Below, piece after piece: positions 56,236-64,000 of a DNA stretch of 64,000 bases; the first letter of the stretch is position 1, and each line of letters opens with the position of its first letter. The stretch is from an uncultured Alphaproteobacteria bacterium. GTDB taxonomy: Bacteria > Pseudomonadota > Alphaproteobacteria > Rhodobacterales > Rhodobacteraceae. The stretch spans positions 18,224 through 82,223 of the forward strand of contig CAJWEI010000003.1 of assembly GCA_913031285.1 (NCBI GenBank), read 5' to 3'. Below the pieces are notes generated by a model, which was given only the letters and a program-made list of their open reading frames with translations, ran no database searches and was not told the origin of the DNA. The position numbers and the translations under genes were made by a program.

Positions 56236-57558
56236 ATGAATGCCGCGAAAAAATTATTTGTTAAGACTTATGGCTGTCAGATGAATGTCTATGACAGCGA
56301 ACGGATGATCGAAACCATGGAGCATGCAGGCTATGAAAAGACCGATACACCCGAAAATGCGGATATGATCCTTCTGAATACATGTCACATTCGAGAAAAA
56401 GCAGCTGAAAAAATTTACTCAGAACTGGGACGTTTAAAAGCTTTCAAATCCGATAAACCGGATTTGAAAATTGCCGTCGCAGGATGTGTCGCACAAGCCG
56501 AAGGCGGTGAGATCATGCGTCGCCAGCCAATGGTGGACATGGTGGTTGGTCCTCAGAGCTATCACCGGCTTGCAGCGATTGAAAAAGTGTCTGGCAACGG
56601 TAGGAAGGTCGTTGATATTGATTTCCCTGAGGAAGATAAGTTTGGCCAGCTTGGTGCACGTGCAAAAGCCAGGCGCGCACCAAGCGCCTTTTTAACAGTC
56701 CAAGAAGGCTGTGATAAATTTTGTTCCTTCTGCGTCGTTCCGTATACCCGAGGCGTGGAGTCATCCCGGCCCGTGGATCAAATTCTAAATGAGGCGCGTT
56801 ATCTTGTTGATCGCGGTGTGCGCGATATCACCCTGCTTGGACAGAATGTCAACGCATATCACGGGGTCGGCTTTAAAGGCCAGGAAACCTCTTTGGCTGC
56901 TTTGATTTGGGAGCTTGATAAATTGGATGGTCTGCAGCGGATTAGGTTCACTACCAGCCATCCCAACGATATGGACGACGACTTGATTGAGGCGCATGGT
57001 AATTGTGCTAAACTGATGCCCTATTTGCATTTGCCTGTTCAGTCTGGTTCGGACCGTATTCTAAAGCGCATGAACAGATCCCACACAGCACAGTCTTATA
57101 TGGATTTGATTGATAGGATCCGGCAAGCAAGGCCAGATATTTTGATTTCTGGAGATTTTATTGTTGGATTTCCCGAAGAAACGATTGAAGACTTTGACGC
57201 GACAATGAATTTAATCCGCTATGTCAAGTATGGACAAGCCTACTCTTTTAAGTATTCGACCAGACCCGGTACCCCTGCGGCAGAGCGGGATCAGCTTGAC
57301 GAAGGGGTTAAAGCAGAACGCCTTTACAGGCTGCAAAACCTTATTGCTACTCAACAAAAATCTCTTCAAGATAGCATGGTTGGACGAAATTTGCCTGTCC
57401 TTTTGGAAAAAACAACTCTTTTTGAGGGGCAACTGGTGGGTAAATCTGAGTATATGCACGCAGTACATGTCAATGCTCCCGAAACAATGATTGGTTCAAT
57501 TCAACTTGTGCGAATTTCTCAAAGTAACCGAAACTCTTTGACTGGAAGTCTTTGCTAG
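56236..57558 (+). CDS. miaB: tRNA-2-methylthio-N6-dimethylallyladenosine synthase
   Basis: A 440-residue radical-SAM methylthiotransferase that modifies A37 of tRNAs reading U-starting codons. The N-terminal domain has the first iron-sulfur Cys residues (VKTYGCQMN near 12, [11 protein letters not shown] near 49, AVAGCVAQ near 83). The radical-SAM motif is [17 protein letters not shown] (near 157). A TRAM domain closes the protein. The ATG at 56236 gives the normal MiaB length; an upstream in-frame start would add 32 odd residues. It opens the conserved miaB-phoH-ybeY-corC-lnt-metK block. Confidence 0.95.
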   Translation: MNAAKKLFVKTYGCQMNVYDSERMIETMEHAGYEKTDTPENADMILLNTCHIREKAAEKIYSELGRLKAFKSDKPDLKIAVAGCVAQAEGGEIMRRQPMVDMVVGPQSYHRLAAIEKVSGNGRKVVDIDFPEEDKFGQLGARAKARRAPSAFLTVQEGCDKFCSFCVVPYTRGVESSRPVDQILNEARYLVDRGVRDITLLGQNVNAYHGVGFKGQETSLAALIWELDKLDGLQRIRFTTSHPNDMDDDLIEAHGNCAKLMPYLHLPVQSGSDRILKRMNRSHTAQSYMDLIDRIRQARPDILISGDFIVGFPEETIEDFDATMNLIRYVKYGQAYSFKYSTRPGTPAAERDQLDEGVKAERLYRLQNLIATQQKSLQDSMVGRNLPVLLEKTTLFEGQLVGKSEYMHAVHVNAPETMIGSIQLVRISQSNRNSLTGSLC

Positions 57559-58116
57559 TTTTCAGAAATCTTTGTTTTTTATTTCAGTGTCAAAACATCT
57601 TTTCCTTCGGCACGAAATAAAATAATGCCAACTGAGCCGTTCCCGTTTTGATAATATTGCGCTATTAAATGTTGTTAAATTGATCTAATAATTTCAAATG
57701 ATGTCATGAAATATAATTGTATTATTCCACATGATAGTTATCGTCGTGCAATCTAGTAATAATTTTATGGTAAAAGAATTTGGCGGGAAGATGAGAAGTT
57801 TATTATTTACTAATTGGCGCGATGGGTATTTACAGAGGTAGCACGACGCTATACACTGCTTTTTTTAAAGAGTGCTTGATCGCGGGTTGGCTGGCATAAG
57901 ACCTTCTTAAATTGACGATAGATATTTTAATACTGTCGTAAAAGATTACAAAACAATTTATTAACTGCAAGCAGTGTTTATTTATAATTTTTTGTGGTAA
58001 AATTCAATTCTGGCTTTGGACAATGGTTTATTTTACAACAGCGACACATTGCATCTGTCTATTGCATTTTGGAACAGGTATTGACACCTTACGCGCAGCC
58101 TTAAAAGGAGTTTTCA
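57559..58116. other. Gene-free stretch between miaB and phoH
   Basis: About 560 AT-rich bases. No frame with a ribosome site, no tRNA and no strong terminator seen. It probably contains the phoH operon promoter. The region next to phoH ends with a good AAAAGGAG site. Confidence 0.5.
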
Positions 58117-59139
58117 GTGGCAGTAAGTTGGCTCGACACCCAAGATAATGCTCAAAAACAATCTCAAGAATTACTTGATTTTCCAGACAATAAATTATTG
58201 ATTGATCTTTGTGGTGAATTTGACAAGAATTTAGCTGAAATCGAACAAAAGATCTCGGTTCAAATAATTAGACGTGGGAACCAACTGGCAATAGTTGGTC
58301 AAGAAGAGTCGAATAAAGAGGCTTCCGCTATTTTGCTAAAGCTTTACGAGCGGCTGGAAAATGGGCGTGAAATCGAACCGGCTGATCTCAACCGTGCAGT
58401 CAGGTATTTTGATCGAAATAACGGCAAAAATGGCACGCCCCAAGATCAGCTCGAAATGTTTGATGCTGGAAGTCTAGAGATTAAAACACGCAAAAAATCG
58501 GTGTCACCGCGCACTGAAGCGCAAAAAACATATGTAAAAGCGCTTTTAACGCATGAATTATCCTTTGGTATTGGCCCAGCGGGAACAGGTAAAACATATC
58601 TTGCGGTGGCGGTAGCCGTCTCTAAGTTCATTACTGGTGAAGTTGATCGAATTGTTTTTAGCCGACCCGCGGTCGAGGCAGGGGAAAAACTCGGATATTT
58701 ACCTGGTGATATGAAGGAAAAAGTCGACCCATACATGCAGCCGCTATATGATGCGCTGAATGATTTTTTGCCATCAAAACAACTTACGAGGTATATTGAG
58801 GAAAAGCGTATTGAAGTCGCGCCTCTCGCCTTTATGAGAGGGCGCACGCTTTCAAATGCATACGTGGTGCTGGACGAGGCACAAAATGCTACGTCGATGC
58901 AGATGAAGATGTTCCTTACAAGATTGGGCGAAGGCTCGCGCATGGTCGTAACTGGAGATGTTTCTCAAATTGATTTACCGCGTGGCGTAATCTCTGGTTT
59001 GTCTGAAGCTCAGAGGCTTTTGATCAATATACCTGAAATTGGTTTCTCATATTTTACTGCAAAGGATGTAGTTCGTCATCGTTTAGTTGCTTCTATTATA
59101 GCAGCATATGAAGAAGATACATCGGTAGGTTTCAGATAG
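58117..59139 (+). CDS. phoH: PhoH-family ATPase
   Basis: A 340-residue P-loop ATPase of the PhoH/YbeZ type. Walker A is GIGPAGTGKTYLAVA (near 149), FSRPAVEAGEKLGYLPGD follows near 182, and Walker B is VVLDEAQNATS (near 249). YbeZ partners with the endoribonuclease YbeY in ribosome and RNA quality control. Start is GTG, six bases after AAAAGGAG. ybeY follows 30 bases downstream, as in most bacteria. Confidence 0.95.
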   Translation: MAVSWLDTQDNAQKQSQELLDFPDNKLLIDLCGEFDKNLAEIEQKISVQIIRRGNQLAIVGQEESNKEASAILLKLYERLENGREIEPADLNRAVRYFDRNNGKNGTPQDQLEMFDAGSLEIKTRKKSVSPRTEAQKTYVKALLTHELSFGIGPAGTGKTYLAVAVAVSKFITGEVDRIVFSRPAVEAGEKLGYLPGDMKEKVDPYMQPLYDALNDFLPSKQLTRYIEEKRIEVAPLAFMRGRTLSNAYVVLDEAQNATSMQMKMFLTRLGEGSRMVVTGDVSQIDLPRGVISGLSEAQRLLINIPEIGFSYFTAKDVVRHRLVASIIAAYEEDTSVGFR

Positions 59140-59169
59140 CAGATGAAAAAAGTAAAATGGTGCAAGTAA

Positions 59170-59664
59170 ATGCCGATTGAAGTTGTCGTGGACGATGATT
59201 GTTGGGAAGAGCTAGACGTCGTCAGTTTGGCGCACCAAGGGTTTGTTTCAGTTATGCAGCATTTTGAACTTGATCCAGAGATTTATGATGTTGAAATGCT
59301 TGCGTGCGACGACCCTTGTATTGCAAAATTAAATTCTAATTTTCGCGGAATTAAGAAATCTACAAATGTATTGAGCTGGCCTTCGGCTGATCGAAGTCCA
59401 AAGAATGAGAGACAATTCCCACCTAAAATGGCGCCGGGTGGTGAGGGTTTTTTGGGAGATATCGCTATTTCCTATGATACTTGCCTGAGGGAAGTGAAAG
59501 GGTCAGAAAGAAAAATTGAGCATCATGTTTCCCATTTAATCGTGCACGCTGTACTTCATTTAATAGGTTATGACCATGAAAATGACACAGATGCACTGTT
59601 AATGGAGACAATAGAAGTGGAAATTCTTAGAAAAATGGGTATTACTAGCCCATATAAAATATAA
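59170..59664 (+). CDS. ybeY: Endoribonuclease YbeY
   Basis: A 164-residue zinc-dependent RNase for 16S rRNA 3' maturation and 70S quality control. The metal site HLIVHAVLHLIGYDHEND (near 121-138) has the HxxxHxxxxxH pattern. FRGIKKSTNVLSWP (near 59) and FLGDIAISYDT (near 95) are conserved. Sits between phoH and corC with 30-32 base gaps, so one operon. Confidence 0.95.
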   Translation: MPIEVVVDDDCWEELDVVSLAHQGFVSVMQHFELDPEIYDVEMLACDDPCIAKLNSNFRGIKKSTNVLSWPSADRSPKNERQFPPKMAPGGEGFLGDIAISYDTCLREVKGSERKIEHHVSHLIVHAVLHLIGYDHENDTDALLMETIEVEILRKMGITSPYKI

Positions 59665-59696
59665 AATAGTGCAAAAATTGCATTTGGACGAGGAAA

Positions 59697-60587
59697 ATGG
59701 GTGAGAAAGAGGGATCTTCTGGAGCAGCGCGTAGCGTGCAATCCAAGGCGGATCAAAACACAAAAGCGGAATTCAGGTTTTTAACGCGCCTTGTCATGAA
59801 GCTTGGATTTGTTAAGTCTACGGGTGGAACTAGCCATTCTGATAGTATCGCCAATGAAGGTGAACACAACATAATGAACCTACGCAAAATGCGGGTGGAA
59901 GATGTGGCTGTTCCAACGGCAGAAATTATATCGGTGCCCGATACGATCTTGAAAGAAGCTCTAGTCGAAATATTTCGCGAAAGTGGCCTTACCCGAATTC
60001 CGGTCTATTCCGGAACTTTGGACACGCCAATTGGAATGGCGCATTTAAAAGATTTTGCTTTGCTGTATGGCTTTCAGGATATGAATGGTGATTTTGATCT
60101 CATTCCCATGCTAAGACCGCTTCTTTATGTACCTCAATCCATGACCATTGGTGTCTTACTTACAAAAATGCAGGCGGAGCGGCGTCACATGGCGCTCGTG
60201 GTTGATGAATATGGCGGTGTCGATGGGTTGGTAACAATTGAGGATCTGATTGAACAAGTTGTTGGTGAGATCGAGGACGAACATGATCTCGCAGATGATG
60301 CATTCTGGGTCTTGGAAGAAAGTGGAAAATACCTTGCAAAAGCCCGCGCACCATTGAAAGAATTCTGCGCCGAAGCCAAACTAGATCTAACCGACGGCGA
60401 AGACATTGATGGAGAAGAAATAGAAACATTGGGTGGGCTCGTATTTATGTTGGCTGGTCGCGTGCCAGTGCGCGGTGAAGTGATTGAACATCCTGCGGGT
60501 GTCGAATTTGAAATCGTTGACGCAGACGCACGGCGGGTCAAACGAATGCGAGTAGTGCTTCCGAGGCTGCAACAAGCGGCGGAATAA
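59697..60587 (+). CDS. corC: CorC/HlyC-type CBS-domain protein
   Basis: A 296-residue cytosolic protein. A CBS pair spans about residues 60-190 ([53 protein letters not shown], the last quoted by ends). A C-terminal CorC/HlyC domain follows ([21 protein letters not shown]). It has no membrane segment, as in YbeX/CorC. Proposed roles are magnesium/cobalt efflux or ribosome-related functions with YbeY. GAGGA precedes the ATG. It overlaps lnt by one base. Confidence 0.92.
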   Translation: MGEKEGSSGAARSVQSKADQNTKAEFRFLTRLVMKLGFVKSTGGTSHSDSIANEGEHNIMNLRKMRVEDVAVPTAEIISVPDTILKEALVEIFRESGLTRIPVYSGTLDTPIGMAHLKDFALLYGFQDMNGDFDLIPMLRPLLYVPQSMTIGVLLTKMQAERRHMALVVDEYGGVDGLVTIEDLIEQVVGEIEDEHDLADDAFWVLEESGKYLAKARAPLKEFCAEAKLDLTDGEDIDGEEIETLGGLVFMLAGRVPVRGEVIEHPAGVEFEIVDADARRVKRMRVVLPRLQQAAE

Positions 60588-62092
60588 TGATTGCATTATC
60601 ATCGCAGATGCAAACCCGCACTTTACTTTTTGTTTTTGGAATTGCGGCTTCTTTAGGACAAGCTCCTTTTTCACTATGGCCATTTACGATTGGGTCATTG
60701 GTCGGATTATTTTTTTTGCATTATAAACAGCCTGGGGGCGAAATAGGGTCCTTTCAACGTGGTTGGATTTTTGGCTTTGGCTATTTTATTGGCTCAATAA
60801 ACTGGATTTTAGAACCCTTCTTAATTGATGCTTCCAGCCATGCTTGGATGGCGCCTTTTGCTCTTACTTTTATGGCGGTTGGATTGGCGGTGTTTTGGGG
60901 TGTGGGCGCAAAACTTGGCTATTTTCTAGGAGATAAAACTTATAGTCTAGCTTTTGGCTTGGGTATTGCCGAGTTGGCTCGCGGATATATTTTTACAGGA
61001 TTTCCATGGGCGTTGCCTGGATATGTTTGGATGGAGACGCCAGTTGCCCAGCTTGCCTCTTTGGTAGGTGTTTATGGTCTAACAATCTTGACCTTTGTCC
61101 TAGTGGCTATTTTTGTCGAAATTTATGTCAGGCGAGGCTTTTTCCTGGCTACAGTTATTGGCTGTGCACTAATCGCGGCGAGCTGGGGTTGGGGCAACTA
61201 TCGGATAAAGGATTTAACGGTGCTGGAAACTGCGAAAGTTATCAGGCTCGTGCAGCCTAATGCGCCACAAAAAGAGAAATGGCATCCTGAACATTCATTG
61301 AAGTTTTTTATGAAGATGTTGGAGTATAGTGCTGCTGAACCTAAGCCTGATATCATCATATGGCCGGAGACTTCGTTACCAATACCTATTGAATATGCCT
61401 CAGAACTGGTTGATCAAATCCGGACCGCCACTGATAACTCCACAATTTTGTTCGGGGCTTTGCGGTTCGATGGCGAGCAATATTTTAACTCGATTATTTA
61501 TTTGAACAAAAATGAAGCTGCCGTTCCTGTCTATGACAAGCATCATCTGGTGCCTTTTGGTGAATATCTCCCGTTCGAGCGTTACTTAAGACGTTTAGGA
61601 GTGGAATTTGCATCAAAGCTTTTCGGGTTAGGGTTTGGCGTGGGCCCGGGCCCGTCTCTCTTTATGACAGAAGAATTAGGGGCTGTATTACCGCTCATAT
61701 GTTACGAAGCTGTCTTCCCTCAGAATAGCAGAGTTGATGGAGCGCGGGCTGACGTTTTGGTTCAAGTAACAAATGACGCCTGGTTTGGGACAAATTTTGG
61801 TCCTCAACAGCACTTAAAGAAAGCCCAAATGCGCAGTATCGAACAAGGCCTTATCTTAATTCGAGCTGCTAATACTGGTATTTCCGGAGTCGCCGATCCT
61901 TATGGTCGAATGATTGGCAGTATAGATTTGAACAAATCTGATTTTATAGACGTTCAAATGCCATCTGCGATTCAAGAGCCATTATACGCTCGTATTGGGG
62001 ACTGGGCGTCGATTATTTTACTTTTTTTCCTATTGGGCATTTCCTTTTGGAAACGAACTGATGCTTTGTCCGTTGACCTTAAAACTAAATAA
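60587..62092 (+). CDS. lnt: Apolipoprotein N-acyltransferase
   Basis: A 501-residue inner-membrane enzyme that adds the third acyl chain to lipoproteins. About six membrane segments lie in the first 205 residues, then a nitrilase-like periplasmic domain, then a last helix near 465-485. The catalytic triad is Glu in [11 protein letters not shown] (near 262), Lys in [15 protein letters not shown] (near 325) and Cys in [12 protein letters not shown] (near 368). The start overlaps the corC stop (TAATG). metK follows after a SAM/SAH-type riboswitch. Confidence 0.95.
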   Translation: MIALSSQMQTRTLLFVFGIAASLGQAPFSLWPFTIGSLVGLFFLHYKQPGGEIGSFQRGWIFGFGYFIGSINWILEPFLIDASSHAWMAPFALTFMAVGLAVFWGVGAKLGYFLGDKTYSLAFGLGIAELARGYIFTGFPWALPGYVWMETPVAQLASLVGVYGLTILTFVLVAIFVEIYVRRGFFLATVIGCALIAASWGWGNYRIKDLTVLETAKVIRLVQPNAPQKEKWHPEHSLKFFMKMLEYSAAEPKPDIIIWPETSLPIPIEYASELVDQIRTATDNSTILFGALRFDGEQYFNSIIYLNKNEAAVPVYDKHHLVPFGEYLPFERYLRRLGVEFASKLFGLGFGVGPGPSLFMTEELGAVLPLICYEAVFPQNSRVDGARADVLVQVTNDAWFGTNFGPQQHLKKAQMRSIEQGLILIRAANTGISGVADPYGRMIGSIDLNKSDFIDVQMPSAIQEPLYARIGDWASIILLFFLLGISFWKRTDALSVDLKTK

Positions 62093-62111
62093 GCATATCC
62101 GTACCACAAGT

Positions 62112-62160
62112 GTTTACAACGGCTTCCTGGCGTGAACGACTGTAATATTATTTGGAGCGC
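62112..62160 (+). promoter_or_regulatory. SAM/SAH riboswitch upstream of metK
   Basis: GTTTAC (62112-62117) pairs with GTGAAC (62132-62137) around the loop AACGGCTTCCTGGC. GGAGCGC downstream (62154-62160) contains the metK ribosome site and can pair with the GCTTCC of the loop to form a pseudoknot. This matches the SAM/SAH class as I remember it (loop ACGGCUUCCUGGC, then UUGGAGC before the start), known in front of Rhodobacterales metK genes. Ligand binding would hide the ribosome site and lower MetK synthesis when SAM is high. Confidence 0.9.
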
Positions 62161-62164
62161 TTAC

Positions 62165-63346
62165 ATGACAAATCGTAATTATATTTTCACTTCGGAGTCT
62201 GTATCTGAAGGGCATCCTGACAAAGTTTGTGATCGGATTTCCGACGCCGTGCTTGATGCCTTTTTGGAGGAAGAGCCAGAGGCTCGCGTTGCGTGTGAAA
62301 CTTTTGCCACTACAAATCGCGTGGTCATTGGTGGTGAAGTCGGATTATCTGATCAATCAAAATTATCCGAATTCATGAGTGGTGTTGATCAAATTGCACG
62401 AGATTGCGTAAAAGATATCGGTTATGAGCAAGAAAAGTTTCACCATGAAACGATAGAGGTCACAAATCTTTTGCACCAACAATCGGCGCATATTGCCCAA
62501 GGTGTTGATGCTTCTGGAAACAAAGAAGAGGGGGCTGGTGATCAGGGGATAATGTTTGGGTATGCAACATGTGAAACCCCTGACTTGATGCCTGCGCCCA
62601 TTCAATACAGCCACGCTATCCTGCGCCGCCTTGCCCAAGTGCGCAAAAATGGTGAAGAGCCAGCGCTTGGTCCGGATGCTAAATCGCAACTTTCGGTCAG
62701 ATATGAAGGCGGTAAACCGGTCGGTGTTAGTTCAATTGTTTTATCAACACAACACCTGGATGAAAATATGACATCAAACGATGTACGTGCATTGGTTGAG
62801 CCTTATATTCTAGAAACCCTGCCAGAGGGTTGGGTTGATGCGAAAACGAAATGGCATGTAAATCCAACTGGAAAATTTGTCATAGGCGGGCCGGATGGGG
62901 ATGCTGGCTTGACCGGGCGCAAGATCATTGTTGATACCTATGGTGGCGCAGCCCCACATGGTGGCGGTGCGTTTTCAGGGAAAGATCCAACAAAAGTAGA
63001 CCGCTCGGCAGCTTATGCAGCCCGTTATCTTGCGAAGAACATTGTCGCGGCAGAGCTTGCCGAAAAATGCACAATTCAGCTGAGTTACGCGATTGGCATT
63101 TCTCAACCATTATCCATTTATGTTGATACTTTTGGTACAGGAAATGTGGCTGGTGAAGCAATAGAGGCTGCTATTGCGGCAACTATTGACTTAAGTCCTC
63201 GTGGTATCCGCGAGCATTTGAAGCTGAACAAGCCTATCTATCAAAGAACTGCGGCATATGGTCACTTTGGACGTAGTCCAGATGACGATGGTGGCTTTAG
63301 TTGGGAGAAAACGGATTTAGTAGATGTTCTGATATCTGCGATCTAG
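62165..63346 (+). CDS. metK: S-adenosylmethionine synthetase
   Basis: A 393-residue enzyme that makes SAM from methionine and ATP. Landmarks are [18 protein letters not shown] (near 7, with the ATP-binding His), [12 protein letters not shown] (near 126), and the [19 protein letters not shown] loop near 264. The start is ATG 62165, seven bases after GGAG; an upstream GTG at 62132 lies inside the riboswitch stem and cannot be the start. Expression is most likely set by the SAM/SAH riboswitch. Confidence 0.97.
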   Translation: MTNRNYIFTSESVSEGHPDKVCDRISDAVLDAFLEEEPEARVACETFATTNRVVIGGEVGLSDQSKLSEFMSGVDQIARDCVKDIGYEQEKFHHETIEVTNLLHQQSAHIAQGVDASGNKEEGAGDQGIMFGYATCETPDLMPAPIQYSHAILRRLAQVRKNGEEPALGPDAKSQLSVRYEGGKPVGVSSIVLSTQHLDENMTSNDVRALVEPYILETLPEGWVDAKTKWHVNPTGKFVIGGPDGDAGLTGRKIIVDTYGGAAPHGGGAFSGKDPTKVDRSAAYAARYLAKNIVAAELAEKCTIQLSYAIGISQPLSIYVDTFGTGNVAGEAIEAAIAATIDLSPRGIREHLKLNKPIYQRTAAYGHFGRSPDDDGGFSWEKTDLVDVLISAI

Positions 63347-63552
63347 ATACGGTAGATTTGATATTATCATTTTTAAGGGGCTAGGATTGTCGTTGACGCC
63401 AGCCCTTTACAAAAACCAATCTGGAGTGAGGCCAAGTCCCTAATAATTTTTTTAGACCCGCCACCATCAAAAATCTGCATCGCCTCTGATGCAAAAAACT
63501 TTAAAGCTTTGCTAGTGAAAACTTTAGATTTTGAAATTTTATCAACGGGCAT
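63347..63552. other. Short region after metK without a gene
   Basis: About 200 bases between metK and the biotinyl remnant. A reverse frame overlapping both has FFASEAMQIFDGGG, faintly like acyl-CoA dehydrogenase, but no start or ribosome site. Nothing is called here. Confidence 0.3.
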
Positions 63553-63831
63553 TTGGCCATAGGACCAAAGCAATTTGCGCTTACCCATCATAAAATCTGC
63601 GATGTTGAAAAATCACAAGTCATAAAAGGTCGCCTAAAGGTACCGATGAACGGTTATGTTAAGAAGGTATTTGTAAATGAAGGGCAAATGATCCAAAAGG
63701 AAACGTCATTACTCATTCTTGAAGCAATGGAAATGCAGCATGAGCTTTGTGCCCTAGTGTCTTGTCGTGTCGCAAATGTGTATGCTTAAGATGGAGGCCA
63801 GTTAAAAAAGAATCTGATTTTAAAGGATATT
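63553..63831 (+). pseudogene. Remnant of a biotin carboxyl-carrier domain
   Basis: The forward frame reads a biotinyl domain like the C-terminus of an acyl-CoA carboxylase alpha subunit: VPMNGYVKKVFVNEGQMIQ, then LLILEAMEMQHEL. The biotin-accepting Lys of the EAMKM motif is Glu here (GAA at 63730-63732; one base from AAA). An in-frame TAA at 63787-63789 cuts the last strands, and the frame goes on with DGGQLKKNLILKDI, as the domain should. No catalytic carboxylase part lies upstream and there is no ribosome site. So this is a dead fragment. The parent may be methylcrotonyl- or propionyl-CoA carboxylase. Confidence 0.7.
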
Positions 63832-64000
63832 TTTTTGACGACGTTTACACGGTGCATTAATTTGAATTAAGCATTAGATGGGGAATGCTTAACTATTGTA
63901 TCCAGCTGGCGATAAAGGTGTTGCATAAATTGACGGTAGAGCGTTAGCGTGTTTTTTTTGCATAACCAACTGCTCTAGGCTCGCAATTAGGATCATGGTC

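Noticed and set aside
63373..63591. Reverse frame with faint acyl-CoA dehydrogenase flavour (FFASEAMQIFDGGG)
   Set aside because: Too short, no start site, overlaps the better supported biotinyl remnant.
63921..64000. tRNA-like text (GGTAGAGCG) at the right edge
   Set aside because: No T-arm GTTCRANNC or matching acceptor stem could be found.

Overview
The window looks like a chromosomal segment of a marine alphaproteobacterium, most likely a moderately AT-rich member of the Rhodobacterales (Roseobacter-like). Three things point there: the irr / fabA-fabB-fabI block, the miaB-phoH-ybeY-corC-lnt-metK run with a SAM/SAH-type riboswitch in front of metK, and a decayed gene that reads as the DMSP lyase DddP. 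Species cannot be resolved by reading alone. No rRNA, tRNA, CRISPR array, insertion sequence, prophage or plasmid function was seen.

Layout. 0-5 kb: a gene cut by the window edge, an HxlR regulator, and a divergent three-gene operon for an RND/MMPL exporter, a LolA-like periplasmic protein and an outer-membrane barrel. 5-9.7 kb: peptidase T and small hypotheticals. 9.7-16.4 kb: two MFS transporters, a rhodanese, an acetamidase/formamidase, a class V aminotransferase-fold enzyme and an ArgE-like deacetylase. 16.6-22 kb: a long DEAD-box helicase, a sterol-desaturase-like hydroxylase and an acyl-CoA synthetase. 22-40 kb: a catabolic and transport region with two GMC oxidoreductases, an enolase-superfamily dehydratase, cupin, quinone oxidoreductase, AhpD-like protein, formamidase-like hydrolase, SDR, D-threonine-aldolase-like enzyme, agmatinase-family enzyme, IclR regulator, TerC protein and a TRAP transporter with a fused, enlarged permease. 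40-44 kb: fabI-fabB-fabA divergent from irr. 44-54 kb: a DUF3445 protein, the dddP pseudogene, purB, a lipid A-type acyltransferase, and SDR, Gfo/Idh/MocA, double-SnoaL and enoyl-CoA hydratase genes. 54-64 kb: a gene-poor stretch, a stand-alone cyclic-nucleotide-binding protein, then miaB to metK and a broken biotinyl-domain remnant.

The segment combines housekeeping (unsaturated fatty acid synthesis, tRNA modification, lipoprotein acylation, SAM synthesis) with many small catabolic units for amides, amino acids, guanidino compounds, polyols or sugar acids. This fits an opportunistic marine heterotroph. Gene decay is a second theme. At least three pseudogenes were reconstructed by reading through stops and frameshifts: a DUF2652 protein, dddP and a biotin-carrier domain. 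Several gene-free stretches of 0.4-1.6 kb may be older remnants. The best candidates for under-described biology are the HxlR/RND/LolA/barrel export operon, the TRAP system with an attenuator-like hairpin and an enlarged permease, and the decayed DMSP lyase.
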